Position numbers and translations under genes: made by a program. The notes under the pieces are model-generated. The model was not told the DNA's origin, searched no databases, and saw only the letters and a program-made list of their open reading frames with translations. DNA of 64,000 nucleotides from the NCBI RefSeq assembly GCF_029919115.1, contig NZ_CP123990.1:4242501-4306500 (forward strand). Reading direction: 5' to 3'. Shown one piece after another: positions 1 through 9,460 of this stretch (its first letter is position 1; each line of letters starts with the position of its first letter). Source of the stretch: Variovorax paradoxus (lineage in GTDB: Bacteria; Pseudomonadota; Gammaproteobacteria; Burkholderiales; Burkholderiaceae_C).

Positions 1-444
1 CTGCTGCGCTTGTGAAGTGGAATCTTCAGTGGCGGAGACGATCACGAAAGGTGAGTGATCGAGCGCTGGTGTATGCGAGTGACCAAACCCATGGCCACTT
101 GCTGATTTACATCCTAGGTGAGCCGACCGCACATGAGGTGGCGTTATTGCGGACCACATCAAACACTGATGCGAAAGCTCGCTCGTATTGCGAACGCGTT
201 CATAGAGCGCGGCGCCGTGATTGGATGACGGCTCTCTCTGGAGGGCTTTTTACGCTCGAAGCCAGCGTCACTTCCCGCTCCAAGAGTAAGGACGCTGAGA
301 CGACGGGGGCCGTGGTCGCGGAGCCCAGCGGTACACGAAAGAGGAGCGCCAGGCAGTTCGGCTGAGGGCGCTGCGCATAGCGATCACTCATCGCCAAACC
401 GACGTCGGCTTGAATGCGTGTTCACAAACCGATGCCTCCGCCTT
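1..444. other. Region without a confident gene
   Basis: A GTG-initiated frame at 12-365 (+) could encode about 117 residues rich in Arg and Ser. It is open to the left edge and could be the end of a longer gene, but it shows no domain or ribosome binding site I recognise. The rest of the stretch shows nothing beyond high GC. Confidence 0.3.
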
Positions 445-753
445 TCAAACGAATCGCGGAATCGGTCCCTTCTGCGGCGTGGTGTCATCGCCCAGGTCGA
501 GCGCCACGCGATCGATGAAACACCAGCCCCAGCCCTCAGGCGGGTCGTAGCCCTCGATGACCGGATGGCCGGTGGCGTGGAAATGCGCGCGCGCATGGCG
601 ATTGGGCGAGTCGTCGCAGCAGCCGACGTGGCCGCAGGTCCGGCACAGCCGCAGGTGCACCCAGGGGCTGCCTGACTTCAGGCATTCCTCGCACCCAAGG
701 GCACTGGGCGTGACATGGTGGATCGCATCGGTATGGGTGCAGTGCTTGCTCAT
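445..753 (-). CDS. UBP-type zinc finger protein
   Basis: A stand-alone ZnF-UBP domain of 102 residues. Candidate zinc ligands are C5, H7, C21, C24, C37, C40, C45, H53, H57 and H63, laid out as in UBP fingers (CEEC, then CRTCGHVGCC, then RHARAHFHATGHP). The central H-x3-H-x5-H run and the GYDPPEGWGWCFID tail are typical of bacterial single-domain copies. In eukaryotes the domain binds the C-terminus of free ubiquitin; in bacteria its partner is unknown. The ATG at 753 is preferred over a TTG two codons upstream because MSKHCTH matches the usual family start. No clear Shine-Dalgarno is visible. It stands alone on its strand. Confidence 0.85.
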   Translation of the reverse strand: MSKHCTHTDAIHHVTPSALGCEECLKSGSPWVHLRLCRTCGHVGCCDDSPNRHARAHFHATGHPVIEGYDPPEGWGWCFIDRVALDLGDDTTPQKGPIPRFV

Positions 754-759
754 GCGCAA

Positions 760-1106
760 AGCATAGCGTTCATCGGGTGAGATGAGGTCGACACACGGCC
801 TTGCGCAAAGACACGGGCCAGTGGAAACCTCGGTGTTCGTTGAGGGCGCCCGAGGGGTCTGACAGGTTCGCGCTGTACTTCGACTGCAAAACGGATCAGC
901 GCCTCTCGCAGTCTCACGGTAGACAGAGCGCCACCGACCCCATGGCGGGTCGACGTCGTTTCGGTCGTGCCGTTATCCCTCCTTGTCTGGGACAGCACGG
1001 TTGCCGCTTGCCAGCCACGCTGAGAGGTCCCCGCCAGCTCGGCCTGCGCCAAGGCGGCAGTCGGGGCACCCATGTTCCCCTGTGGAAGCGACCAAGGTAG
1101 CCGTGG
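760..1106. other. Intergenic, no gene seen
   Basis: About 350 bases between the UBP-finger gene and the VOC gene. Both strands carry open frames, but their translations are Arg/Ser-rich and domain-free. I see no RNA gene or repeat. Confidence 0.4.
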
Positions 1107-1514
1107 TCACTGCGGCGGAATCGCCATCGGGTCCATCCAAAGGGCTTCCCAGACGTGGCCGTCCGGATCGGCCAGGTTGCGGTTGTACATGAACCCCAGA
1201 TCCTGGATGGGGTTGACGTCGGCAGTGCCGCCCGCCTTCGCCGCGGCGTCGTTCATCAGGTCGACCGCGCGCTTGCTCTCACAGGTGATCGCGAGCATCA
1301 CCTCGCTCGAGCCTGCGGCGGGAAGCGGGCGGCTGGTGAAGCTGCGCCATTTCGCATGGGTGAGCAGCATCACGCAGATGTTCTCGCTCCACACCATGCA
1401 GGCGGCGGTGTCGTCGGTGAACTGGGGGTTGTTGTCGAACCCCAGCGCCTCGTAAAAGGCCTTGGATCGGGGCAGATCGGCCACTGGCAGGTTCACGAAA
1501 ATCGACTTGGTCAT
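1107..1514 (-). CDS. VOC-family (glyoxalase/bleomycin resistance-like) protein
   Basis: A 135-residue single vicinal-oxygen-chelate domain. It opens with the beta-alpha motif KSIFVNLPVADLPRSKAFY (3-21) and ends with ADPDGHVWEALW (115-126), where the glutamate is the usual metal ligand position. It resembles the lactoylglutathione lyase-like group commonly annotated as extradiol dioxygenase or glyoxalase; the substrate cannot be read from sequence. The ATG at 1514 is chosen because GGAGA lies six bases upstream; an open frame extends 25 codons further but lacks the domain. It lies 102 bases downstream of a Crp/Fnr gene on the same strand and may be cotranscribed with it. Confidence 0.85.
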   Translation of the reverse strand: MTKSIFVNLPVADLPRSKAFYEALGFDNNPQFTDDTAACMVWSENICVMLLTHAKWRSFTSRPLPAAGSSEVMLAITCESKRAVDLMNDAAAKAGGTADVNPIQDLGFMYNRNLADPDGHVWEALWMDPMAIPPQ

Positions 1515-1616
1515 GAGAGTCTCCGCAGGTTGGGGCGAGCACCCTTGCTCGCCTGTCCGAACCATACGAATCGTCACTGCGCCACGCATTGACGTTTGGT
1601 AAGACGTGCGCCGCGC

Positions 1617-2207
1617 CTAGCCGGCCCCGAGCGCGATGGCCTTGCGCAGACGGCTGAGGCTTTCGGGGGTGATGCCCAGCCATGCCGCGACATGGTGCTG
1701 CTTCAAGCGCTTGTGCAGCTCCGGTTCCCTGCGGATGAAGTCGCGGTAGCGTTGCATGGCGGTGTCGTGGCGGAACGCGATCTCGGCCGGTTCCTTCTCG
1801 ATGATCCAGTGACGCTCCAAGTATCGGATGTAGAACGCCGCGACGTCGGGAAAGCTGCGCACGAGTGCTCTGAACGCAGCGAATTCGTACTCCAGAACGG
1901 TGCTGTCCTCGATCGCAGTGATCGTGAAGAGGCTGGGCTGGCTGAGCAAGGTCGCGCTGACCGAGGCGGCGATGCGGCCCTCCGGGAAGAAATACTTGAT
2001 CACCATGTTGCCGTCCGGGCCGACGTGGTGCTGCGAGAACAGCCCCTCGGACACGAACGCGAATGTGGTCGGTACTTCGCCCGCCACGATGAACGACTCG
2101 TCCTTGCGGTAGTGCCGTTGCCGCAAGAGCGGTGCCCAGGCGCGCTGTGCTTCCTCGGAGAGGTCTGCGTAAGTGCGGATTTTTTGAAAGAATTTATCGG
2201 CGCTCAT
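1617..2207 (-). CDS. Crp/Fnr-family transcriptional regulator
   Basis: 196 residues with an N-terminal cyclic-nucleotide-binding-like beta barrel (about 20-115) and a short C-terminal helix-turn-helix around 167-189 (HHVAAWLGITPESLSRLRK). No cysteine cluster for an Fe-S centre is visible, and the classic cAMP phosphate-binding motif is not conserved, so the ligand is unknown. The start overlaps the stop of the 59-codon ORF upstream by four bases (ATGA), which points to translational coupling. The VOC gene downstream is a candidate co-operon member or target. Confidence 0.9.
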   Translation of the reverse strand: MSADKFFQKIRTYADLSEEAQRAWAPLLRQRHYRKDESFIVAGEVPTTFAFVSEGLFSQHHVGPDGNMVIKYFFPEGRIAASVSATLLSQPSLFTITAIEDSTVLEYEFAAFRALVRSFPDVAAFYIRYLERHWIIEKEPAEIAFRHDTAMQRYRDFIRREPELHKRLKQHHVAAWLGITPESLSRLRKAIALGAG

Positions 2208-2383
2208 TCAATCCACCTGTTCGGGCCAATCGCAGTGTTGGCGCAGTGTGCATCATCAGTCGTGGCCTGAAATGTCGTGGCCCGTGCGCGCAGCAACTTG
2301 ACCCAACGCCGGATGATGAAGACGTACTCGCCCGTGGCGTCGTAGGCTGCCCGGCTGGTGTGCTCCAGGTCTTCGCGGTTCAT
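2204..2383 (-). CDS. Small ORF coupled to the Crp/Fnr gene, possible nucleotidyltransferase N-terminal remnant
   Basis: 59 residues. GGAGG lies about seven bases before the ATG at 2383, and the stop overlaps the start of the downstream regulator (ATGA). The first residues, MNREDLEHTSRAAYDATGEY, resemble the N-terminus of small nucleotidyltransferase-fold proteins (typically MNREELEH-x-IRAA), but no nucleotidyltransferase active-site motif follows. It may therefore be a truncated gene kept as a leader ORF. The family assignment is inference; that the ORF is translated is reasonably supported by the strong ribosome binding site. Confidence 0.5.
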   Translation of the reverse strand: MNREDLEHTSRAAYDATGEYVFIIRRWVKLLRARATTFQATTDDAHCANTAIGPNRWIE

Positions 2384-2552
2384 CGAGCTACCTCCATGGC
2401 CGGGCCGCGTTGCGCAAGTCCGAAGTCGGCAAGACCGGGGCACCTAAGCGCAATTCCTACAGCGGCCATCCCGTTCAGCCCACAGGACACTCCAGCGTTG
2501 CCGCGAGCATTGGGGCTCGGCATTTTGCCGAGATGATGAAAAAGGAGCAGCC

Positions 2553-2840
2553 ATGCCCAAGCGAGCACAAGATCCGGGCGACGAAGCGGGCCGTCTCGAT
2601 CCCATCGGCCCTCACGGTCCCAATCCCCGGTCGCGCGGCCAAGTGCGCGGCGGCGACGCCGGCGCAGAAGCCGAAGTCAATTTCGACGACGACGAGATCT
2701 ACTCCGGCACCGGCAACAACAGCCGCCGCGGCGGCACTTCCAAAAGCGGGGGTGGAGACAGCGGTGCACTCGGCCCACCCTCGGAACAGTTGTCAGACAG
2801 CAATCAACCGCGCGAGAAAAACGCGAGCGGAACGCGCTGA
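2553..2840 (+). CDS. Small low-complexity hypothetical protein
   Basis: 95 residues, very hydrophilic and rich in Gly, Ser, Asp and Arg, with an acidic patch (NFDDDEIY) near residue 45. No signal peptide, membrane segment or recognised domain. An AAGGAG sequence about seven bases upstream of the ATG supports translation. It looks intrinsically disordered. Role unknown. Confidence 0.55.
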   Translation: MPKRAQDPGDEAGRLDPIGPHGPNPRSRGQVRGGDAGAEAEVNFDDDEIYSGTGNNSRRGGTSKSGGGDSGALGPPSEQLSDSNQPREKNASGTR

Positions 2841-3612
2841 GGTGGGGCAGTGACTTGACGTTCGCAGCGCGTTCCTCGAGGCATCTGGCCTTTCTTCGCG
2901 AACCCCAGCACCTTCGTCGCGCCGGCGCGCGCCTGCCTGGCCTCCAGCAGCCCGCCCGCGGGGAGCGGGTCTGGGGTGCTAGAGGACCGCTTGCGCAAAA
3001 CCTTGACAGGGTGGTCGTCGAACCTTGGCGCCGGCGGCACGACGACGCGGAGCCCGTCCCGCCGCTCGTCGTCAGCCAGGACGGGCCAGTCCGGAAAGCA
3101 GGGCTCGCGCGAGTTGCGAGCGGCCATTGCTGCACCGTGCGAACCCGCCGCCCACGCGCCTGCTCGGGCCACGTCACCTTTGAGGGCTCGCGTCCACCCG
3201 GTGGTCGATGGACAGTTCACACGCAGGGGATCCCCGTGGGCAGCCGTGCCGAGGCGGTCGAAAAGCACTTCAAGGACCACAAGCGGTCGCAACGAGATCG
3301 GCGCCTTCATCGTCCTGCGGCGCCGGTGGCTTGCGCATGAGGCGGGTACCGACCCCATCCTGAGCACAGCGCCTTGGACGACCGATCACGGTCCAGGCAG
3401 GGAAAGCTGGATGCCTGCTGCTCCGGTGCCGGGCTGCCACGGACGCTGTCCCCATCCCTCCAATTTGCAGAAATCGTGGTGACACGTAACAATCGGCTAC
3501 AAAAAAAACCGATTAATTCGGGGAGAAGCGCCCCGCGAGTGAACGCGCAAGGCGCAGACCACTTCCGTGTTCCCCACCATTCTGGCCCGGCTTGCGTCCG
3601 GGTGGCCATGCC
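2841..3612. other. Long intergenic region upstream of the autotransporter
   Basis: About 770 bases without a convincing gene. The right part is more AT-rich and contains a 6-bp inverted repeat (AATCGG at 3491-3496, CCGATT at 3509-3514) around an A-rich loop, so the autotransporter promoter probably lies here. Open frames across 2850-3480 on both strands give Arg-rich, domain-free translations. Confidence 0.4.
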
Positions 3613-6600
3613 ATGAACCGTACCCACCGCATCGTCGTCAATCGCCGCACCGGCGCCCGCCAAGCCGTTTCCGAAACCGCGAAGGCATCGACCGGGGGGC
3701 GTCCGGCGCTCGGCTGCGCCTTGGCCGTGGGTGCCGCGCTGCTCATCGCGGCTGCACCGCCGGCGCGGGCACAGGCGCAATTCGTGTGGGTGTCGCCAGT
3801 GGCGGGCAGCTGGTTCAACCCTGGCAACTGGGACGTCGGCGCGGTGCCGACGGCAGCCGACAACGTGGTCGTCTTCGGTCCCGGCACGGCGCAGGTCTCG
3901 GGCAGCGGTGTCGTCGCACGGGCCAATTTCTTCACCATCACGCAGGCCGACACCGAGGGCTCGGCGTCGGTGACGAACGGCGGCACGCTCACCGTCGCCA
4001 GATCGATGTTCGGATTCACGGGCCCGGCGACGATGCTGGTCGACGGCGCCAATTCGGTGTTCAACGCGGGCCGCCTGCTCGTGGGCTTCTCCGCGCCGGG
4101 CACGCTGACGGTCTCCAACGGCGGCACGGTCCGCGCGGAAGTGATCGAACTCGGCGCAGACGCCGGTGGCGTGGGCACGCTCAATCTCAACGCCGGCGGC
4201 ACGCTCGAAACGGGCGGGGACAACGGCCTGGTGCCCGCGAAGCCGGTGGCCAGCGATGCGTTCAACTGGTCGGGCGGCACACTGCGCGTGAGCGGCGCCG
4301 ACCTGAACACCGGCATCGACGCCACGCTGACCGGCGCGGGCTCCACCCTCGACACCAATGGATTGAGCGCGACGCTCTCGGGCGTGCTCTCGGGCGGCGG
4401 CGAGCTCATCAAGACCGGCCCGGGGACGCTCACGCTCTCGGGTGCCAACACCTACGGCGGCGGCACGCGCCTCTTCCAAGGCGTGCTGGCCCTCGGCCAT
4501 GCGTCGGCACTCGGAACCGGCGCGCTGTTGATCGCCGATGGACAACTGCAGGGCACCGCCACGATGAGCGTGGCCAACCCGATCAATCTCGCCGGCGCAG
4601 CCACGTTCGCGGCCAGCCCGGGCACGACGCTGCGCCTGACGGGCGAGATCGCTTTCGGCGCCGACCTGAACATCGGCGCGCCGGGCCAGAACGGCACCGT
4701 GGAGATCGCGAGCGACAACGGCGGGCTCTTGAACGCCGGCGACCTGCGCGTCAACCACGGCACCTTGCGTGCGGACGGCGGCATGCTGGCGCGCATGGTG
4801 GAGGTCGCGCCGACCACCTACGTGGCGTCGGGCGCGTTGCTGGACTTCAACGACAGCCTCGCCTATCCGGTGTCGATCCGCAACCTGCAGGGCAACGGAC
4901 GCGTCAGCACCGGCACCATCGAAGCCAGTGCGGTGGGCGTGCAGGCCGGCGACTTCTCGGGTGTGATTGAAGGCCGGGGCAACCTGCACAAGGACGGTGC
5001 CGGCAGCTTCACGCTGCGCGAGGCGGCAACCTACGAAGGCGCGACGACCGTCTTCGAGGGCAACCTGATGCTCGCGGGCAACGGCGCGCTGCCCACCGGC
5101 AGTGCGCTCTTGGTGAACGGCGGCGCGAGCTTCGATGCCTCGGCCGTCAATGCCGCGGGCATGACCGTCAGCACGCTGTCGGGCGGCGGCACGGTGCAGA
5201 TGGGCACGAAGTCGCTGACGCTGGCCGGTGCCGCGAACGGCAACTTCAGCGGCAGCATCCACGGCAGCAACGCGCTCTTCAAGACCGGCACGGGAACGCT
5301 GACCCTCGCAGGTGCCAACACCTACACCGGCGGCACGTCGGTCTCGGGCGGCACGCTGGCCCTCGCGGGCGCCGGCTCGCTGATCGGCAGCAGCGCGGTC
5401 GATGTGGCGAGCGGCGCCACCTTCAGCATTGCCGGGCTCGACGCCGCGGGCACCACCATCGGGTCGCTCGCAGGCGATGGGCGCGTGCTGCTGGGCGCCA
5501 AGACGCTGCGGACCGTCGGTGCCGCGAATGCGGTCTTCGGCGGCGTGATCGAAGGCTCGGGGGGGCTGCTCAAGCAGGGCAGCGGCACTTTCTATCTCAA
5601 CGGCGTGAACACCTACACCGGCACGACTGTCGTGCAGGCCGGCCGGTTGTCGGTGGGCGCCACCGCCGCCGACAGCGGTGCGCGCATCGCGGGCGCGGTC
5701 GACGTGGCTTCGGGCGCCACGCTCGGCGGCTTCGGCAGCATCGGCGGCGATGTGACGATCGGCGGCGGCGCGCATCTCGCCCCCGGCGACCCTGCAGCGG
5801 GCAACGGCATCGGCACGCTGCGCATCGGCGGCAACCTGACGCTGGGCGCAGGCAGCCAGCTCGATTTCGACTTCGGCGCGCCGAGCGGCGTCGCGTCGGT
5901 GCCGGGACAGGGTGACAGCGTCTCGGTCGGAGGCCATCTTTCCATCAGCGCTTCCACGCTGAACGTGCGCAATGCGGGCGGCATGGGGCCGGGTCTCTAC
6001 AACCTCTTCACATGGGGCAGCGGGCTGACGATCGCAGGCGGCGGCTTCGCGCCGCCTGCGGGCAGCAGTGTGCAGATCCTGACGAGCAGCAAGCAGATCA
6101 ACCTCATCACCGCCGCGGGCTATACGCTGAACTTCTGGAATGGCAACGGGCTGGCGAGCCCGTCGCAACTGGGTGGCGGCGACGGCATCTGGTCGGCCAC
6201 GCAGCCGAACTGGGCCGACGAAGGCGGCGTGGCGAGCGGACCGCTCCAGCCGCAACCCGGTTTCGCGATCTTCGGCGGCGCGGCCGGCAACGTGGCGGTC
6301 AGCACCACCGACGGCCCGGTCGCCGCGAGCGGCATGCAGTTCGCGAGCGATGGCTACCGCGTCTCGGGCGGCACCCTCATGCTGGCGGCCAAGGCCGGCC
6401 ATCCCGCACCGGTGGAGGTGCGCGTGGGCGACGGCAGTTCGGCGAGCGCCGGCTGGACCGCTACCATCGCCAACTCCATCGCAGGCAGCGACGGGCTCGC
6501 GAAGACCGGCGCCGGCACGCTCGTGCTGAGCGGGGCCAACAGCTACACCGGCGGCACCACGGTGCGCGCTGGCACGCTGCAGGTGGCGGCCGACAACAAC

Positions 6601-9297
6601 CTGGGCGCGGCCGGCGAAAGCCTCACGCTCGACGGCGGCACGCTGCGCGCGACGAGCGGCTTCGCGACCCACCGGGCGGTCACGCTCGGCGCGGGCGGCG
6701 GGGGCGTCGAAGTCGATCCGATCCAGGTGCTCGGACTGAACGGCGCGGTCTCGGGCGACGGCGCGCTGGTCAAGACCGGGCGCGGCACATTGGTGCTCGG
6801 CGCGGCCAACAGCCATACGGGCGGCACGGCCGTGAACGCGGGCTCGCTCGAAGCGGCCGTGGCGGGCGCGCTCGGCAGCGGGCCGGTATCGGTGGCGGCG
6901 AATGCCTCGCTGCTCTTCACCGGCAGCGCCGACGCGGGGGGCGTGACCATCACCGCCGCCGAGCGCGGCGGCACCGGCAATGCGGGCTTCGTGCGCTTCG
7001 GTGGCAGCAGCTCGGCGGGCAGCGCCCGGCTCGTCATGAACAACGGCGCCGCGGCCGAGTTCCGCGACAACGCGAGCGCCGGCAACGCGGTCATCGAGAA
7101 TCATGGCGGCCTCAGCAATTTCTCGTTCAACGCCACGGCGGGGAAGGCGACCATCACCAACTTCGCCGATGGCCAGATCAACTTGCTGGACAACGCGAGC
7201 GCGGGACAGGCGCGCTTCATCAACAGAAGCGGCGGCCTGATCGACGTCTTCGACAACGCCACCGCCGACCAGGCCACGGTGGTCAACGAAGCCGGTGCGC
7301 GCCTACGCATCCGCTCGCTCGCCGCGGACGGCATCTCGATCGGCTCGCTCAGCGGTGCGGGCGAGGTGATCCTCGGTGCCAAGGCGCTGACCACCGGAGG
7401 GCTCAATGCCGACACCGAAATCTCTGGCGCAATCTCGGGCACGGGCGGCTCGATCGTCAAGGTCGGCAGCGGCGCGCTCACGCTGTCGGGCGCCAACACC
7501 TACACCGGCGGCACCGCGCTGCGCCAGGGCCGGCTGAACGTCGCCCACGACCAGGCGCTGGGCAGCGGTGTGCTGACGATGGACGACGACACGACGCTGG
7601 GCTTCGGCGCCGACGGCCTGAACATCGCCAATGCGATCCAGCTCACCGGCAAGAACGACCCGGTCATCGACACCGGCGCCTTCGACGGCACGCTGAGCGG
7701 CGGCATCAGCGGCGGCGGCTTCATCACCAAGCAGGGCACGGGCACGCTGACGCTGCTCGGCTCCAACAGCTACACCGGCGCAACCCACGTGGCCCAAGGC
7801 ACGCTGAAGGCCGGCTCGGCCGGCACGCTCAGCGCGAGCTCGGCGCACAGCGTGGCTGCGGGTGCGACGCTCGACCTCGCCGGCTTCAACCAGACGGTCG
7901 CCTCGCTCGCCAACAGCGGCACGGTCTCGCTCATGGGCGCCACACCGGGCACGACGCTCACGGTCAATGGCAACTATGCAGGCAACAACGGCGTGCTGAG
8001 GCTGGGCACCGCGTTGAACGCAACGGGCCCGTCGGACCGCCTCGTGATCAACGGCGGCACGGCGAGCGGAAAGACGAGCGTGCAGTTCGCCAATCTCGGT
8101 GGGCTGGGCGCGCTCACTGGCGGCGACGGCATCGAGGTGATCACCGCGCTGAACGGCGCGACGACCACCGCACAGACCACCAAGGATGCTTTCACGCTCG
8201 CGGGCGGCCAGGTGAACGCTGGTGCCTACGAGTACCGCCTCTACGCAGCGGATGCGAGCGGCGCGGGCGAGAACTGGTACCTGCGCTCCAGCATCCCCGG
8301 CGCCACGCCGCCGGCCGCGCCTGTCATCACGTACCGCGCCGAAGCCTCCCTGTACGCGGCGCTGCCGAACCAGCTGCGCCAGGGCAATCTCGCGATGCTG
8401 GGCGACCTGCGCAAGCGCGTGGGCGATGACGATGTGAAGGGCACCGCCACCACGCCGACCGGCGCGGACCGCCGCGCGTGGGCACGCGTGCTGTCGAGCG
8501 ACATCGACATCCGGCAGGGCGGTACGGTCTCGCCGACGAGCACGGGCCGATGGACCGGCTTCCAGGCCGGCACCGACCTGCTGACGACGCCGAACTGGCG
8601 CGCCGGCCTCTACGTCGGCCAGCTCGATGGCGACGCGAGCGTCAGCGGCTTCGCAAGCGGCGTGAATCACCTGAGAGCCGGCCGTGCCGACTTGCGCAGC
8701 CAGTACGTGGGGGTCTACGGCACCTACACCGGCGACAGCGGCTTCTACGCCGATGCCGTGGTGCAGTCGGCCCGCCATCGCTACACCGTTCAATCGAGCA
8801 TCGGCATGGGTGCCGAGGGCAAGGGCAACAGCCTGCTGGGCTCGCTCGAAGTCGGCCAAATCTTTGCTTTGGGCGGGAGCGGCTGGCGCATCGAACCGCA
8901 ACTGCAACTGATCCACCAGCGCCTCGACCTGGGCAACTCGACCATCGTGGGCGCCGCCGTGCAACCCGACGCCGACAGCGGCTGGATCGCGCGCGCAGGC
9001 GTTCGCGTGAAGGGCCAGATCGACACGGGTATCGGCGCGCTGCAGCCTTATGGCCGCTTCAACGTCTACAAGGCCTCGAGCGGCACCGACATTGCGCACT
9101 TCCTCCATGGCGCGACCCGCACCGGCATCGAGGCGCCGACCGGCGGCACGAGCACGGAACTGGCAGGCGGCTTCACGTTGGCCCTCGGGCAGACGACGAG
9201 CCTTTACGGCGAAATCGGAAAGCTCTGGTCTTCGGGTGGGAATGCGAAGGTGAAGAGCTCGATCAACGGGTCGATCGGCGTACGTGTGAAGTGGTAA
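3613..9297 (+). CDS. Giant autotransporter (type Va) with PATR repeats
   Basis: 1894 residues. The N-terminus MNRTHRIVVNRRTGARQAVSE has the form of an extended signal peptide (ESPR), followed by a hydrophobic stretch and an ARAQAQ cleavage site near residue 55. The passenger contains eight passenger-associated transport repeats of the form KxGxGTLxLxGANTYTGGT, near residues 267, 459, 557, 654, 964, 1054, 1283 and 1373, predicting a long beta-helix. A different block at about 1115-1235 repeats AGxAxIxNxxGG with FxxNA/DNA. The last roughly 300 residues form the outer-membrane barrel, starting at RRAWARVLSSDID and ending in the aromatic terminus VRVKW. It is probably a surface adhesin or biofilm factor (inference). 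The ATG at 3613 is chosen because ESPR sequences begin MN. Several very long antisense frames here are codon-bias shadows. Confidence 0.95.
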   Translation: MNRTHRIVVNRRTGARQAVSETAKASTGGRPALGCALAVGAALLIAAAPPARAQAQFVWVSPVAGSWFNPGNWDVGAVPTAADNVVVFGPGTAQVSGSGVVARANFFTITQADTEGSASVTNGGTLTVARSMFGFTGPATMLVDGANSVFNAGRLLVGFSAPGTLTVSNGGTVRAEVIELGADAGGVGTLNLNAGGTLETGGDNGLVPAKPVASDAFNWSGGTLRVSGADLNTGIDATLTGAGSTLDTNGLSATLSGVLSGGGELIKTGPGTLTLSGANTYGGGTRLFQGVLALGHASALGTGALLIADGQLQGTATMSVANPINLAGAATFAASPGTTLRLTGEIAFGADLNIGAPGQNGTVEIASDNGGLLNAGDLRVNHGTLRADGGMLARMVEVAPTTYVASGALLDFNDSLAYPVSIRNLQGNGRVSTGTIEASAVGVQAGDFSGVIEGRGNLHKDGAGSFTLREAATYEGATTVFEGNLMLAGNGALPTGSALLVNGGASFDASAVNAAGMTVSTLSGGGTVQMGTKSLTLAGAANGNFSGSIHGSNALFKTGTGTLTLAGANTYTGGTSVSGGTLALAGAGSLIGSSAVDVASGATFSIAGLDAAGTTIGSLAGDGRVLLGAKTLRTVGAANAVFGGVIEGSGGLLKQGSGTFYLNGVNTYTGTTVVQAGRLSVGATAADSGARIAGAVDVASGATLGGFGSIGGDVTIGGGAHLAPGDPAAGNGIGTLRIGGNLTLGAGSQLDFDFGAPSGVASVPGQGDSVSVGGHLSISASTLNVRNAGGMGPGLYNLFTWGSGLTIAGGGFAPPAGSSVQILTSSKQINLITAAGYTLNFWNGNGLASPSQLGGGDGIWSATQPNWADEGGVASGPLQPQPGFAIFGGAAGNVAVSTTDGPVAASGMQFASDGYRVSGGTLMLAAKAGHPAPVEVRVGDGSSASAGWTATIANSIAGSDGLAKTGAGTLVLSGANSYTGGTTVRAGTLQVAADNNLGAAGESLTLDGGTLRATSGFATHRAVTLGAGGGGVEVDPIQVLGLNGAVSGDGALVKTGRGTLVLGAANSHTGGTAVNAGSLEAAVAGALGSGPVSVAANASLLFTGSADAGGVTITAAERGGTGNAGFVRFGGSSSAGSARLVMNNGAAAEFRDNASAGNAVIENHGGLSNFSFNATAGKATITNFADGQINLLDNASAGQARFINRSGGLIDVFDNATADQATVVNEAGARLRIRSLAADGISIGSLSGAGEVILGAKALTTGGLNADTEISGAISGTGGSIVKVGSGALTLSGANTYTGGTALRQGRLNVAHDQALGSGVLTMDDDTTLGFGADGLNIANAIQLTGKNDPVIDTGAFDGTLSGGISGGGFITKQGTGTLTLLGSNSYTGATHVAQGTLKAGSAGTLSASSAHSVAAGATLDLAGFNQTVASLANSGTVSLMGATPGTTLTVNGNYAGNNGVLRLGTALNATGPSDRLVINGGTASGKTSVQFANLGGLGALTGGDGIEVITALNGATTTAQTTKDAFTLAGGQVNAGAYEYRLYAADASGAGENWYLRSSIPGATPPAAPVITYRAEASLYAALPNQLRQGNLAMLGDLRKRVGDDDVKGTATTPTGADRRAWARVLSSDIDIRQGGTVSPTSTGRWTGFQAGTDLLTTPNWRAGLYVGQLDGDASVSGFASGVNHLRAGRADLRSQYVGVYGTYTGDSGFYADAVVQSARHRYTVQSSIGMGAEGKGNSLLGSLEVGQIFALGGSGWRIEPQLQLIHQRLDLGNSTIVGAAVQPDADSGWIARAGVRVKGQIDTGIGALQPYGRFNVYKASSGTDIAHFLHGATRTGIEAPTGGTSTELAGGFTLALGQTTSLYGEIGKLWSSGGNAKVKSSINGSIGVRVKW

Positions 9298-9460
9298 CGA
9301 AGGCCCGCGCGAACAACGCTGCGCCAAGGCCGCTTTTTTCCGAGGGGGATCACCGTGGGGTGAAGATGGGAGGACTCATTGCCGGCGTGCCGCCTCGCGC
9401 TCCCTCCAACCGCTGGCAGCCCGGCTGGCTCAGGCCGTCGTTTTCCGATCGGACTGGAGG

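Noticed and set aside
3307..7104. A 1265-codon antisense open frame across the autotransporter gene
   Set aside because: Its translation is a run of Arg/Ala/His/Asp-rich sequence with no domain, and the opposite strand encodes a clear autotransporter. Long antisense frames are common in GC-rich DNA with strong codon bias. The same holds for 7303-9327 (minus).
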